DNA from: Cristatella mucedo
Lineage: Eukaryota; Bryozoa; Phylactolaemata; Cristatellidae
Assembly: GCA_009760855.2 (NCBI GenBank)
Contig: WPIO01000144.1
Location: 659,501-723,500 of the forward strand
Length of the DNA: 64,000 nt
Reading direction: 5' to 3'
A program made the translations under genes and the position numbers. The notes beneath the pieces are model-generated. The model was not told where the DNA came from. It made no database searches and saw nothing but the letters and a program-made list of their open reading frames with translations. Below are positions 23,860 through 36,817 of the stretch, piece by piece (position 1 is the stretch's first letter; each line of letters starts with the position of its first letter).

Positions 23860-24000
23860 CCGGCAGTAGAGCCTTTACGGCTACCACCATTGCTTTCAGT
23901 GGCGATACAGAATCACCCACTGTGGGAGTCGAACCCTGGACCTCGGGACTGAGGTCGTGAAAAGCAACCGACTTACCTTATGCACAGTCACGGCTATATC
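23860..24000 (-). mobile_element. SINE-1 copy (tRNA-derived)
   Basis: Minus strand: A-box region, hairpin ACGACCTC...GAGGTC, B box GGTTCGACTCC-like (about 23928-23938), then the GCGATACAGAATC body and GGCTCT end. It matches 54345-54519 in reverse. Confidence 0.7.
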
Positions 24001-24004
24001 TTTG

Positions 24005-26394
24005 CAATAAAAAGCATAAGAATGTATCGGCTATTAACAAAAAATACGTCTTATCATCATATATTTCTTGTCGATTCATAGTAAAGTGCATTGGGCAGTC
24101 GACATGACTACAGGTGGCCAGATACCAAATGTTCGGCATTTACAGCATTTGAACGGAGCAGAATGGAGAATGGACTCGGAAATGCATTCTGCAGGTCCTC
24201 AAATGCTCCATTCGACACGGGGGCATTTCTGTTTAGCATTATCATGCAGGTCCACAGATTCCACAACGATCTACTGCTCCAAGCAGCCCTCGCAGACAGG
24301 GAGAAAGCCTTTCTGCTGAGTGAAATGGATAACGTTGCCACGCAAGAACGGCTTCCGAAGAAACGCCAAGCAGCCTGAAAGATCTTGTAAATTGTCAGTA
24401 GCAAGACAATCGGGCTGAAGTTGCCCGATCCTCTGTGTTGCCCCTATTGTGAATCAAATCCACATGGTCAGTCGTCCACGGATGTTGGGGAGATCACGAA
24501 ACCTCAGACAGCCATTGAAGACCACCGAAAACAGGTTCAACAGAGCACGAACAGCCTTCGAGTGAAGTTACTCAATTCTGTCAGCGTCCGGGTACTTGCT
24601 GGTGGACCTACATAGCTTATTCTCCACCTTGTGCAGAAGAGCCGTTATAACTGGATCGGGGGGGGGGTTTGAGTCCAAATACCAACTACACGTCCCACCA
24701 TCCCCGAAGTCGCTCAAAATCCAAAGGCCTCGCAATTGGCTCGTGCATCCAGAATGCTCTTCTTGCCTGAGTTAGCCCACGAGTAGCATTGCTTGTGCTG
24801 AAGAATGCCTCGGAATGCCTTTCCGCTATTGCTGCGATAAAGCATCTGCACCTGTGAAGCCTGCTAAGGGTTCCAACCTTGCTTCTGGGGGGCCAGGGAA
24901 GGCACATTGGACTCACGGCTCGAGTCCCGCCCCCACTGGTCTTTCCCAAAAGTAGGTGATCCTTTACAAGGCGTCTATCAAGAGTAAGCAAGTCAATCGA
25001 TACGGTCTCAACCGAACGGCAGAAGTGAGCCTATTCACGGGCTGCCATGCAGACATCAAAGACAAAAACCCATTTCTCCACAAAAACTGATAGCTAATAA
25101 AGGTCCGGCTCAGGCCGGAGGTTCTTCCGATCCAGAAGTTCTAAAGTGGGAAGCCGTCATGTCACTCGTTTCCGCTTAATAATAGCTTGACCGCCGTCAG
25201 CACCTTGCAAGTACTCTCGGGGGGACTACTGGAGGTGCCCGAAGCCGTTTTCTGGGTTTGGCTGTGGCACGAGCACGAACTCCCGTAGCCTGAAGGGCAA
25301 AGGCCGGGAAACCGTTTTTTCGCAGCTGACTAAAACATGGCGGTTAAAAGGTCGCCCTAGCACTACAAAGGAAAGGACGGACCAAGGGCAGTACTCCTGT
25401 AATAAATCTCAGTAGGCGCAGTACTGCCAAACGGAACCTCCCATCGGAGGATGAACGACCCAATACTCACGTGGTGGCTTTGCGGAAATATCCTCCAATG
25501 TCTAAGCGAGCTCCTCCTTGGTAACGCCCAGGTGAACTCCTGCTAACACTACCTGGACTGACCGGTCGAGCTATTGCCAGGCACCCGGGTAGGTCTTGAC
25601 TAGGGCACCGGCTCCGGGGCGGGCTGCTTCCTCAATATGGAACCCTAGTTCCGCAAGCATCTTCGGATTACTGTCAAACTCATAGTTCAGACCAGGTAGG
25701 GGTGTCGGGCATCAGCCATGCCAGCCATCTCCAAGGGATTCCTTCCGTTGTAGCTTCTCTCTCTTCCGCCGTCGATGCCAGTACTACCATCCCCACCAGC
25801 TGGGTGATTCCATTAATGGGCGGGGCCTGCCGGTCCAGCACTCTTGACACCCATAATCGCTGAAGTAGCAGAAGCATACGATACCCCAGGCGAAGCCTTG
25901 GCAGTGTCCTAGGGTCCCAAGCAGGGCCCCTCCGCATTCCCTCGCAGGGGAAAATATCTGTTACATTCCAGCCACAGAACACAGCAACTACAATGGAAGC
26001 CCCCCCCCCAGTCCAAGCTGCAACAAAGCGAAAACGACAAAAGTTAAGTCATCCGTCATATAAAATTAGTCAAGAAACAATACCAAAGCAAGTCGAAAGA
26101 CTCAGGCCAGTGTGTAACGCCTAGACAGAAACAGCTCAAGGCCGGAAGTTACCTAACGTTGTGCTCTAAACAAATGCACGGCATGAGTTAGCCAGGGCAA
26201 GAGGACTAGAACGAACTATCAACAAAAACAAACCAGGGGCACTAGCTAAAGAAAAGCAAAAGAAAGCTACGCTTGATCAAAATTCACGAATGTTGCTGCC
26301 AAGATGGGACAATATTATTCTATTATTATATCGACAGCAGAGTCTGGAAGAGTGCACAGTGTGGCAGTGCTGGCAGTAATTCCGGCACAGTGCT
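24005..26394. other. GC-richer unidentified block
   Basis: From about 24080 to 26000 the sequence is visibly richer in G/C than its surroundings, with G and C homopolymers at 24658-24667 and 25999-26010. Both strands hold 60-100-codon frames (for example 24091-24378 plus; 24686-24991 and 25680-25982 minus), but none shows a domain I recognise. It may be a decayed mobile element or captured gene sequence. Confidence 0.3.
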
Positions 26395-27169
26395 CTACAC
26401 CTACTCTTGTCGATTCTTCCTATTTATGAAAACCGTTCACTCGTTAATGAAATGTGTCTGTCAATACAAGCACTTGCAAAGCATCTCACTTTATTTCTGG
26501 TTTTGAATGTTTTGGCGAGTCGGAGGCGTGAGAGTGTTGTTTAGTATCCACTTGAACGTCAATGGTCAAACATAACTAAAATAGCCTTCGATAGTTGCAA
26601 AATTGATGATTTTTCAGATTTAGCTTCGTATGGTTACACTGTGCATATAGAGCTATACATGTACATCACATTAATATCCTTACGTGACGGAGCTTGGACG
26701 TTTCGCAGGATTTGTGTTCTATTTCTCTGGCAATCTAGGCGGACTATGTACTCCAATTGTGATACAGCTGCCATTTCAACAAAAGGCGTCGTGCAACTGT
26801 GGTTTTATCCATTTTGAAGCAAATCGAATTATAAATTAATGAACTAAATTGTACACCACTATCCGTGGACAATCTCATGTAATCTCATTGGCTCTCAATC
26901 TCAATCTCGATATCATTAGCTCCAATTGCATAGCCCACTCAACATTTTCCGACAAAAATAAGGCACTATTCAAAACTAGTCACTGAAAGCTGGATGGACT
27001 GCACTATTGAGACCATACGCAGACAACACGCTTACACAATGGCAAACAAAATGCGGGTATAATGACAAAAGTCTTGATTCTATTGTTTCTAATCTAAATC
27101 CGTGGAAGCGGCAGCTGTATAGCATAAGTAGAGATAATAATTATTTTCATCATCATCAAAAAAATACCT

Positions 27170-28590
27170 TCGATCTAATGCAATGTAATATATCTCCGCC
27201 TGTAACTGCACAAAGCCATAAAGACTATGTGGGTGTTACGTGGAAGGGGAAGTTTTTAATAGCCCACTCACAGCCCAAGTGGCTTTTGGTACTCATTCTT
27301 TAGCCTACAGAGTTCATCGCATGCATTAAAGAGAAAGTGCAAAGTATAGTAGTGCCAGGAGAACAGTTGAGATAGTGAGTAGTATGAAAGTAGCAGCTCA
27401 GGACCGCTGAAAAGATGAGCGATAGTCGGCAGCAGGAGAGTAGTTGTCGTTGCATAAGAATCGTGGAAGCGAGTTCCCCGTAGAGAAACTGGAGAGCTAA
27501 AGCCTATTTAGCCAGCGTTCTTTAAGGGTAGGAATAGAATAGGTAATGTAATGTCCAGATATTACCCAAAGGCAAGAAGAGGCTGAGACGGGTGCAGCCG
27601 TTTAGCTAGGTATAAAGGAGGCAAGCCGTGGCGGGCCTTGTGGTGAGATTAATAACTTAGCTCTTTATCCGTTGATCAACCTGCATCCATCCTAGCTCTT
27701 TTAGAGCAAAGTAGACACGTGCTCAAACCTCTGGGACTTGAAGACTAGCCTTGCAGCCATATTCATAGTCTGCTGCAGTGTCCTAGTCACTTTCTTTTGT
27801 AGCCCAGCCAAAATGAAATTACAATAATCAAGCCGAGACAGAACTAAGCAGCTAGTTCAATATTTTTGCAAGCCACTGTGGAAGAGAGCTGCTAATCTTG
27901 GATAGTGATCGGTGATGATAGCTAGCTGTAGAAGCAATCTTCTGAATGAAGCTTTTAAAATGTATGCACCTGTAGAAAGAGAAACCTAACTTTCGAGCAG
28001 GTGGTGATGGTTGCACAACAACATCACCTATTAGCAGAGCAAAGCATTTTAGTCCAGCTACTCGCTTAGGGTGCTGTATGAGCAGCAGTTCGGTTTTGTC
28101 GTCATTTAGTTTCAAGACGTTTTCCGCCATTCAGGATCGAGCGTTGGCAAGACAAGCATTTAGATTATAAGCCATTCCAGAGATTGGAAGATTTGAAGGA
28201 CTTAGGGAAAAACCCTTTTCCAAAGATGCATTAATAATCTCGGTTATGGCAGTGCTAAGTTGGTCTGCCAATGAACTCCAAAGAGATGATGAGCCGAGCT
28301 CTTTTTGGCGGACCTAATTAAGGCTGCAAAATCGCATACAGAAATTCTGAAAAACCTTTTACGAAAGGTCACAGTCACCTTAACTTGATAGGGCTATACG
28401 GAGGCGCGAATGTGTACGATTCCTTTAGTAAATAAGGCTGAAAACAGTTTGGATGAGCCGCTACTATCACGGAAATCAAGACTCTCAGCATTAGCCAGTA
28501 AATGATTCGCTTCTATGTAAAACTGTTCAGGGTCCGCCTGACAAAAGAATTGAATTTTCCAATAACAAAAAGACCTCTAGTATTTTGAAG
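27170..28590 (-). mobile_element. LINE-B copy B1 inside array unit 1
   Basis: A second CR1/L2-like family, minus strand. The 3' end has TAC ATTGCATTAG-type repeats near 27178. The 3' region matches 52267-52500. The only sizeable frame, 28130-27852, begins at the LKLNDDKTELLLIQ block of the RT and runs through SSLPQWLAK. The left border is fixed by comparison with other array units. The right border is less sure; 28590 is inferred from unit length. Confidence 0.65.
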
Positions 28591-28599
28591 CTTCCGTGT

Positions 28600-28745
28600 G
28601 TATTAGAAGACACACCGAGAAATCAATCTCTTTATAATGAATCTTCCATTTCCTGAGTGTACCGAGCATAGCTGGCCAGGGCTAAGGCAGGTAATAGCTT
28701 GCAATTGATCACTTGCAGTCACGTGAGCTATAAATTCAAACCCTA
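28600..28745 (-). mobile_element. SINE-3 module in array unit 1
   Basis: On the minus strand, a B-box-like GGGTTTGAATT, a short body with CTGGCCAGC, and a LINE-A-like tail (AGAGATTGATTTCTC). Present in all four units, so it was inserted before the array was amplified. Confidence 0.5.
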
Positions 28746-29621
28746 GACGGTGTTTTCTTTAATAATATATAAAGTGCAGTTGTGAGCCATCTTTTTGGAT
28801 ATGACAGCTCTATGCCTACTTGACCTGGCACAGCTGCCCGGGTATTTAGATAACAATTGGAGGTCATTAGGTGAGAACCCACGTGCCCCTTACAAAGAGG
28901 ACATATGCCCAATCTAATTCATTTTCTCGTTCAACTGCTTAAAAAAGACGGGTTTTCCCGCAAAAAATTTGGCTGTTGCCCGAGAACGCTCAAGCGGACT
29001 TGCACGAGACTTAATGCGTAAAACTGTAATGCCCTTCTGCATCACCATGAATTGAACGTGCAGTGTTGTCACCTTTCATCTAGGAAGGTCAGCATTAACC
29101 CGGCCATGGCTTTGGATAGTGGCCTATGGCAGACAATCGGGTGGCCTAGATTTAGTTTGCAGCAGTAACAATCATTACCCAAGACGAAGCAACATTCCAA
29201 GGGTGGCAATACAGCCTCCGAGGAAAGTTCAACCGGAACGCTTGGTGCTTGCCAGCACGTGTGCAGGCCGGCACCATGCAAACTCCATTTTAAAAATCTA
29301 ACCGTTAAATGGCGGTTGTAATTGGTGAGTACAAGTAGGTCCCGGCGTGCGACGACCCGCAGTGAACAGCCTATCAGAGGCACTGGCAGTCGTTGCAGTG
29401 ATGGTAGCAACTCAGCAAAATCTGCTTCGACAAGTAAAGCATTCGAGCTGCATACATTCACCTTCGATCCTCCACCCTATTAGAACAGCACAGACTTATG
29501 TATTTTGTAGGAAACTTAAAGGTAGTAAAACCGCGGTATTATGTGCTGCCAAGTGGCCACCACCAGCAGCCGCATGAGTTTTGACTTCTATTCACTTAAA
29601 TTAAAAAAATATAAATATAAT

Positions 29622-29758
29622 TCATTCATATAGCGCCCCAAGAGAACTTAATCTCTATTCAGGCGCTTCACATATGCCTCGGGGCTCGAGCCCACGACCT
29701 CAGTCAGACCTTGGTCGGGGCGAGCACCTTAACCGCTAGACCAAACCAGCTCGGCGAA
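29622..29758 (-). mobile_element. SINE-2 copy, best preserved
   Basis: Minus strand: the tRNA-like head (A-box TGGTCTAGCGG at about 29738-29748, B box GGGCTCGAGCC at about 29683-29693) is followed by the LINE-A stem-loop AGCGCC...GGCGCT and an ATGAATGAAT end. Absent from the other array units, so it is a later insertion. Confidence 0.75.
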
Positions 29759-30894
29759 ATTAAATAGCCTTGACCTTACATACATTATGGCCTCTGCCGG
29801 TTTCCACTTCTTTGCCCAGGCTATCGAGCCGTTCTTGCAACAATAACGACGGCGACATAAAATTGAGGTTTTCAAAAGTATTTGAAGTGGAGACCACGTG
29901 TCTCTAATCTAGTGCCCTATTTCGGAAACGCACGGAGGTACGATGTTGATCTCGATATCGATCGGGATGAGACTTCATTGAACCGGCCGGACGATGTAAA
30001 ACTCGCCGATGTCATGTTTAACTGACCGAGACGATGTTAAACTATCAGGCACGATACTAGACTCTCAAAGGCGATATAAAATAGTGACTGAATAGACTGA
30101 TTTTGCATTGAGCAGTTGCCCTGACAATTAGCCAGGCATCCTGCTCTACAGTTACTATATCTGAGCCTTCTTATTGATAATAACTGATTCGCTCATTCGT
30201 AAAATGTGAGAGTCAAAATGAGCACTCGCATACCACATTTACGGTTTTGAAAATATAGACACTACGGCGGCAAGACAGAGCTCTTGGTATATATTCGAAC
30301 GACAATAGTCAAGCTCAGCCGTAATAACTTCGAATCTTTGTAGAATTTATATTTTTTTTCCTGTCGAGCTTTATGTAATTAAACTATACGTATCGAGCTA
30401 TACATTTACATCGCCTTGTTATTATTCCGTGACTAAACACAGGTTTTCAACAGTACGGCGTTTAATTTCCCGGGCAATCCAGACGGCCTAAGTATATAAA
30501 TGGAAATAAAAATACCATTAAAATCAAACAAAACCAAGGAAAGACGTCTTGCAACGGCTGCGGTTTGTATTCCAACTTACAGCGAACAATGTTAAGGATT
30601 AAACAAGCAGATTTACACAATTCATCATGGCCCATCTCATGCAATGGACTAAAATTGCCTAGCCTTCCCTTAATTTCCTTACCAAAATAAAGTGCAATTT
30701 CAAAATTACGCTCTGTAAACTGGATCGACGGCACTATTTAGATCATATATAAACCACGGGCTTGCAAAATGTAAACAAATAGCGCGCATAATGACGATAT
30801 TTGTTGTTTTTTTAGTTTCTAATCTGAATTCATGGGAGCTACAGCTCATTTGCTGAGGTAATGATAATACTAACGATCGACGTCATGGAAATAA

Positions 30895-31040
30895 TTCGTT
30901 TGATAGAGCACCCTTTGAGAAATCAATCTCTTTTTATGCACTTTACATTTGCTTATTGCACCGAGGCCGGCTGGCCAGGGCTAAGAAAAGCAATAGCTTA
31001 CAATTGAATACTTGCAGTCACGTGAGCTGTAAATTTGAAT
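30895..31040 (-). mobile_element. SINE-3 module in array unit 2
   Basis: Same structure as in unit 1: B-box-like GGATTCAAATTT, body, then a tail with AAAGAGATTGATTTCTC. Confidence 0.5.
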
Positions 31041-31141
31041 CCTGGGCGGTGTTTTCTTAAATATTGAATAAAATTCAGTAGTGCGACGCTTTTTGAAAAT
31101 GGCAGCTCTGTCGCTATTTGAAATATCACGGAGGCCCGGGT

Positions 31142-31388
31142 ACTGCTGCTCCCGCTATAGCTCATCCTTTTCAACGGTCTTGAGCTGCCACTGCTATGCT
31201 AGTCACTACCTCAACTGCTCTCCTAACTCCGGTTTGCTTCCCACTTTCTCTTTGTTGCGGGAGACGAAGTCTGTTGGCTGCCAAATACGTACCGAAAGCC
31301 GCGTAGGCTGTGAGTGGGCTATACCAAACTCTCCTGCGTAACACCCACATGGTTTTTATGAGTTTATGTAGTTACACAAGGTGATGCA
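31142..31388 (+). mobile_element. LINE-B fragment B2 (3' end) inside array unit 2
   Basis: Plus strand, opposite to the other LINE-B copies. Frame 31081-31341 contains SFSTVLSCHCYASHYLNCSP and SETKSVG-like residues that match the C-terminus of copy B4 (52329-52901 in reverse). It is followed by GTAACACCCACATGG and GTAGTTACA, the family 3' end. The uninterrupted array sequence joins at CCCGGGTA and TTTTGATAA on the two sides. Confidence 0.75.
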
Positions 31389-33237
31389 TTTTGATAAGAA
31401 TTGGAGGTCTTTGCGAGAGAACCCGCGTGAGCGTTATAAAGATGATGTGTGCCCATTATAATCCATGTTTTCGTGTGAATGCTTAAAAGAAGACGGCTTG
31501 CTCGTGGACATTTCGGCTTTAGATCGAGAACGCTCAGGCGGACTTGCACGATATTTTATGTGTAAAACTATAGTGCCATTTCACCTCACTGTGAATAAAA
31601 CGTGCAGTGTTGCAAATTTTACTCTAGGAATATCAGCACTAACCCCAAGCATGGCTGTCGATGGCGGAGCATGGTGGACGATCGGGTGGCTCAGATTTCT
31701 TTTGCAGCAGTAGTAATCATTACCCTAAAAAGGCAACGTTCCAAGCGTAGCATAGCAGCCTCCGAGGAGTTTTCTACCGGAAAAAAATGAATCTTGCGAA
31801 CACGGGTGCACACTTACTCAATGCAAACCTCTTTTACAAAAGCTATCCGTTAAAACGTGTTCCTAATAAGTGAGTACAAGTAGGTACCGGTGTGCGATGA
31901 CCCGCGATAATGAGCCGGTCAGAATCATTGGTAGTCTTTGCAGCGAAGGTAACTACTTGGCAAAAACGTGTCTCTAAAACTTAAAAATCTGAACCACAAA
32001 AATGTACGTAAGTTCATCCGCCCTATTTGAACAGCGCCGCCTAATGAATTTTGTAACCGACTTGAAGGTAGTAGAACCACAGTGCTACTTGCTGGGAAGT
32101 TTCCACCGCCAGTAACAGGAAGAGTTAAAACTTCCATTCACTCAAAGTAAATAACCTTGACCGGACATGCATGCTTTCTGGCCTCTGCCGGTTATCAAGT
32201 ACTTCGCCCAAGCTATTTAACCGTTGGTACGGTGATAACGGTGGCGATGAAAAAAAGAGGTGTTCAAAGTATTTGGAGCAGCGACCACGCGTCTCTGCTC
32301 CAATGCCCAATATAGGAAAAATACGGAAGTACAATGTTCATCTCAATGTTAATCTAGATTTGACTACATTAAACCGGCCGGGCGATAGTAAACTTGCCGA
32401 GACGATGTCAAACTAGCAGACGCGATATTAAACTTGCAGAGACGAGACTATATGAACTAGCGTCTGGATAAACAGATCTTCTGTAGAGCTGCTGCCCTAA
32501 CGATTAGCCGACAGCCTGCTCTATACCAACTATAGCCAAGCCTTCTTATTTATAATAACTGATTCACTCGTTCCAAAAATTTGATGCCAAAATGAGCACT
32601 CACCTAGCACCTTACCCCATTTTCGGTTTTGAAAATGCAGACGCGACGGTGGCATGACAGAGCTCTTAGCATCTATTTGAACGTCAAAATTCAAGCTCAG
32701 TGTAATAACCTCAGATTGTTGCAGAATTTATTATTTTTTCACTTTGAACTTTATGTAATTACACTATAAACATAGAGCTGCACATATACATCACATTTGT
32801 ACTGTTACGTGACTGGGTGTAGGCGCTTCAGTGGTACAGCGAACAATTTCCAGTGCAATATAGGCGGTCTATGTATTTCAATAGAAATGCAGCTATTGTT
32901 TCAACAACAGGCATCGTGATGCTACAGTTTTTATCTCACATTACAATAAACAGTGCTCGGTACTGACCGACTAAATTGTACACCCTTATTCTGGAGCAAT
33001 CTCATGCAATAGACTTCGAATGCATAGCCCGCCCCACATTTTCCAACTAAAATAAGGCGCTAATCCAAAACTAGGCATTGTAAAGTGGATGGACTGCATT
33101 ATCAAGACCATATGTAGACAACCGGCTTGCATAATGTCAACGCACTATGGGCGCAATAATAAATTCCAATCTAAACTCACGGAAGCGACTGCTGTATGGC
33201 AGAGGTAATGACAATACTAATTATTTACATGATTATA

Positions 33238-33390
33238 ATAAATCGTTGGATAGAGCGCCCTCTGAGAAATGAATCTTTTTCTATGCACTTTACATTTTTT
33301 AAGTGCACCGAGGCTGGCTGGCCGGAACCAAGAAAGGCAAATGCTTACAGTCGAGTACTTGCAGTCTCGTGATCTGTAAATTTGAACCGT
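33238..33390 (-). mobile_element. SINE-3 module in array unit 3
   Basis: Minus strand: GGTTCAAATTT, body with CCGGCCAGCC, then a tail ending in GGGCGCTCT, close to the LINE-A stem-loop arm. Confidence 0.5.
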
Positions 33391-33396
33391 GGACGG

Positions 33397-33570
33397 TAGC
33401 CACGATGGCACACTAGGTAACGTGGTTGCTTTCACGACCTCGATCCCGAGGTCGTGGGTTCGAATCCTGTGGTTGGCGATTCTTTATCTACACTGCTAGC
33501 GGTGGTAATAGCCATAAAGGCTCTTCTGTCGCTATACAAAAAGAGGCTGTTTAATCAGCTAGGATTTTCC
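33397..33570 (+). mobile_element. SINE-1 copy inside array unit 3
   Basis: Plus strand. A-box region TGGCACACTAGGT, hairpin CACGACCTCG/CGAGGTCGTG, perfect B box GGTTCGAATCC (33459-33469), body GGCGATTCTTTAT, and end GAGGCTGTTTAATCAGC plus a T-rich tail. It is a pol III-type SINE with no LINE-A tail. Confidence 0.8.
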
Positions 33571-35464
33571 TTTTCTTTAATATTGAATGCAGTTCTGTTG
33601 TGCGACGCCATTTGGAAACGGCAGCTCTGTCGCGATTCAAAACGGCACGGTGGCCCGGGTATTTCGATAATAATTGGAGGTCTTTGAGTAAGAACTCGTT
33701 GGTGAGCTACAAAGATAATGTATGCCCATTCTATATCATTTTCTTGTTCGAAAGTTTAAAAAAAGGACGGATTGCTCTCGGAAATGTTATCTGTAGCTCG
33801 AATACGCTCCAGTGGACTTGCACGAGATTTAATGTGAATAAATATAGTGCCATTCTGCATCACTGTGAATAAAACGTGCAGTGTTACAACCTACGCTCTA
33901 TGAAGGTCGGCACTAACCCCAGGCATGGCTTGGTGGCGTACGGCAGAAATCGGGTGGCCGAGATTTCGTTTGCAGCCGTGATATTCAGTTTCCTGAAAAA
34001 GAAACATTCCAAGCGTCGGAATGCAGCCTCCGAGGAACCTTTTACCGGAAAGCACGGGGCTTGCGAGCACGTTTGCACACTTACTCAATGCAAACAACAT
34101 GTCCACAAGCTAACCGTTGCACGGTGTTTGCAGTGAGTACAAATAGGTTCCGGCGTGCGGCGACCCGCCATGAACAGCCTATCAGAGTCGCAGGCAGTCT
34201 TTACGGCAAAGGTAAAAAGGTGCTTCGAAAAGTCAAACATTTGAAACGCATACATTTCCCTTAGTTCATCTGCCCTACTCCAACAGTGCCGCCTAATCAT
34301 TCTTTTACCAACTTAAAGGTATTAAGACTGAGGTGTAAGTTGCTGTGAAGTTGCCTCCTCCAATAGCCGGAAGTGATTAGACCTATTATTCACTTCAATA
34401 AAATAACCTTTACTGGGCATGCTTTTTGGTTTCTGCCTGTATCAAGTTCTTTGCCCAAGCTATCAAATTGATCATGCGGCATGAAAGGCGGCGATGAAAA
34501 TTTGAGGCGCTTTATTTGAACCAGAGACCACACGTTTCCACTTCCATGGACTGTATAGGAAACGGGCAGAGCTACGGTGTTGATATGAGACTACATTGAA
34601 CTGGACAATCGATTTTGAACTCCCGAGACGATCTTAAACTTGCCGAGACGATGTTAAACTATCCGACACGATATTAAACTAGCAGAGGCGTGACGAAATA
34701 GCGACTAGATAGAATGATCTTGTGTAGAGCCGTTGCCTGGACGAGTAGCCCGGCAGCCTGACTTACACCTACTGTAGCCGAACCTTTCTATTTAGAATAT
34801 GCGATTCACTCGTTCCTAAAATTTGAGGGTCAAACTGAGACTAGCATGGCACCTTAGTTTATTTCCGGTTAGGAAAATGTAGATGCGACGGCGGCGTGAC
34901 AGAGCTCTTAGTCTCCATTCAAACGTCAATAGTCAAGCTTAGCCATAATAACCTCTGACCGTTGAAGAATTTATGAGTTTGCCACTTTGAGCTTTAGGTA
35001 ATTACATTATACGTATAGATCTATGGATTTATATCACATTTTTATTATTACGCGACTTAGCAACGGCGTTTCAACAGTAAGGCGTTCAGTTTCCCGGGCT
35101 ATCCAGACAGCCTGTGTTATTTAATGTGCAATAAAGTTGCATTTCAAAAACAGAAGGCACGCAACTATGGTTTTTATTCCACTTTAAAGCAAACAGTGTT
35201 CTGGATCGAATGACTAAGTTAAACACCACTATACGTGGGCAAAGTCATTTTCCGACTAAATAAGGTGCTAATTCAAACCTAGGCACAGAATAATGAGTGG
35301 ACTGCATTGTTGAGACCATATGTAGACAACAAGCTGCATAATATCAAGAAATTGTCCGCATAATGACAAAATGCGTTGTTCGTTAATTTCTAATTCAAAT
35401 CCACGGAAGCGACTGCTGTATGGCAGAAGTAACGATAATAACAGTAATCTACGTCATCATAATA

Positions 35465-35615
35465 ATACTTCTGATTAAGCACCCTCAGTGAAATCAATCT
35501 CTTTCAATGCACTTACATTTACTAAGTGCACCGAGGCAGGCTGGCAATAGCTAAGAAAGGCAATAGCTTACAATAGAGTGCCTGCAGTCACGTGAGCTGT
35601 AAACTTGAACCCTGA
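35465..35615 (-). mobile_element. SINE-3 module in array unit 4
   Basis: Same module as in the other three units, with a B-box-like GGGTTCAAGTTT and a shortened stem-loop tail. Confidence 0.5.
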
Positions 35616-36652
35616 ACGATGTTGTCTTTAATATTGAACAAAGTACAGTTGTGGGACCCCTTTTGGAAATGGCAGCTCTATCGCATTTCGAAATGGTACG
35701 GCAGCCCGGGCATTTCGGTTAGAATTGGACGTCTTTGCATGAGAACCCACGTGAGCGTTACAAAGATGATGTATGCCCATTATAATTCATTTTCTCATTC
35801 AAATGCTTAAAATAATTGTGGGTTGCCCCGCGAAAATTGTGGCTATGGCTTGAGAATGCTCAAGTGGAATTGCACGAGACGTGTGCAAATATAGCGTCAT
35901 TCTGCATCACTGTGAGTTAAGCGTGCAGTTTCACAACCTGTGCTCAAGGAAGGTCACCTTTAACCCCAGACAAGGCTCTGGATGGTGGCGTATGGCAAAA
36001 AATCGGGCGGCCCAGATTTAGTATGCAGCAGTGATATTCATAACCCTTTAAAAGGCAATATTCCAAGCGTGTCAATGCAGCCTCCGAGAGACTTTTTACC
36101 GGAAAGCACGGGGCTTGCCAACAAGTTAGTACACTCGCCTAGAGGAAACAAAATTTCCAAAAGCTAACCATTGCACCGTGTTTGTAGTAAGTAAATACAA
36201 GAAGGTACCGGCGTGCAACCAGCGACGAACAGCCTATCAGAATTTCTGGCGATTTTTGCAGTACAGGTAATAATTCGGCAAAAAGATGCTTCGAAAAGTC
36301 AACATTTGAACCGCATACATTTACCTTAGCTTAACCGCCTTGTTCGAACAACAACGCCTAATTAAAGGTGTAGACAACTTAAAGATATCTATACTGCGGT
36401 GTTACTAGTCGTGAAGTTGCAACCACCAGTCACCAGAAGTGTTTAGACTTCTATTCGCATGAATAAAACAGCCTTGACCTGATATGCATTCTGGCCTTTA
36501 CCTGTCTTAAATTCTGTACCAAAGCCATCAAGTGTTTCATGCAGCCATAACGGCTATGATGAAAAATTGAGGTGTTCCAAATATTTGAAGCAGAGACCCG
36601 CGTCTTTGCTCCAAATCCCTATACAATAAATAAATAAAAATAAATAAATAAA

Positions 36653-36817
36653 TAGCTAGCTGATTTAACAGCCTCTTTTTGTATAGCGACAGAAGAGCCT
36701 TGACGGCTATCACCACCGGTTGCAGTGGCGATAAAGAATCGCCCACCACAGGATTCGAACCCACGACTTCGGGGCCAAGGTCATGAAAAGCAACCGCCTT
36801 ACTCAGTGAGCCATAAT
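36653..36817 (-). mobile_element. SINE-1 copy at the array edge
   Basis: Minus strand. B box GGTTCGAATCC (about 36752-36762), hairpin partly degraded, and the full-length end CAGCTAGC at 36653. Confidence 0.75.

Larger units (their letters stand above)
26395..30138. repeat. Tandem array unit 1 (about 2.19 kb without insertions)
   Basis: First and most diverged unit. Landmarks recur in the same order in all units: GAACGTCAATNGTCAA, GGACTGCAxTxTTGAGACCATA, the SINE-3 module, GCCCGGGTATTTxGATAA, TCGGGTGGCC, GTACAAGTAGGT and GGCCTCTGCCGGTT. It is lengthened by a LINE-B insertion (27170-28590) and a SINE-2 (29622-29758). Confidence 0.75.
30139..32514. repeat. Tandem array unit 2 (about 2.13 kb without insertion)
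   Basis: Same landmark order as unit 1. It contains a 247-bp LINE-B fragment at 31142-31388. The segment at about 32375-32445 carries short internal repeats of GACGATGTTAAACT type, also seen at 29995-30075 and 34600-34690. Confidence 0.8.
32515..34754. repeat. Tandem array unit 3 (about 2.07 kb without insertion)
   Basis: Same landmark order. A SINE-1 copy splits it at 33397-33570, between GTGGACGGT and TTTCTTTAATATTG, a join that is intact in units 2 and 4. Confidence 0.8.

Noticed and set aside
33397-33470. Possible genuine tRNA gene (A and B boxes)
   Set aside because: The head does not fold into a full cloverleaf and the same sequence with a body and tail recurs at least seven times, so it is a SINE.
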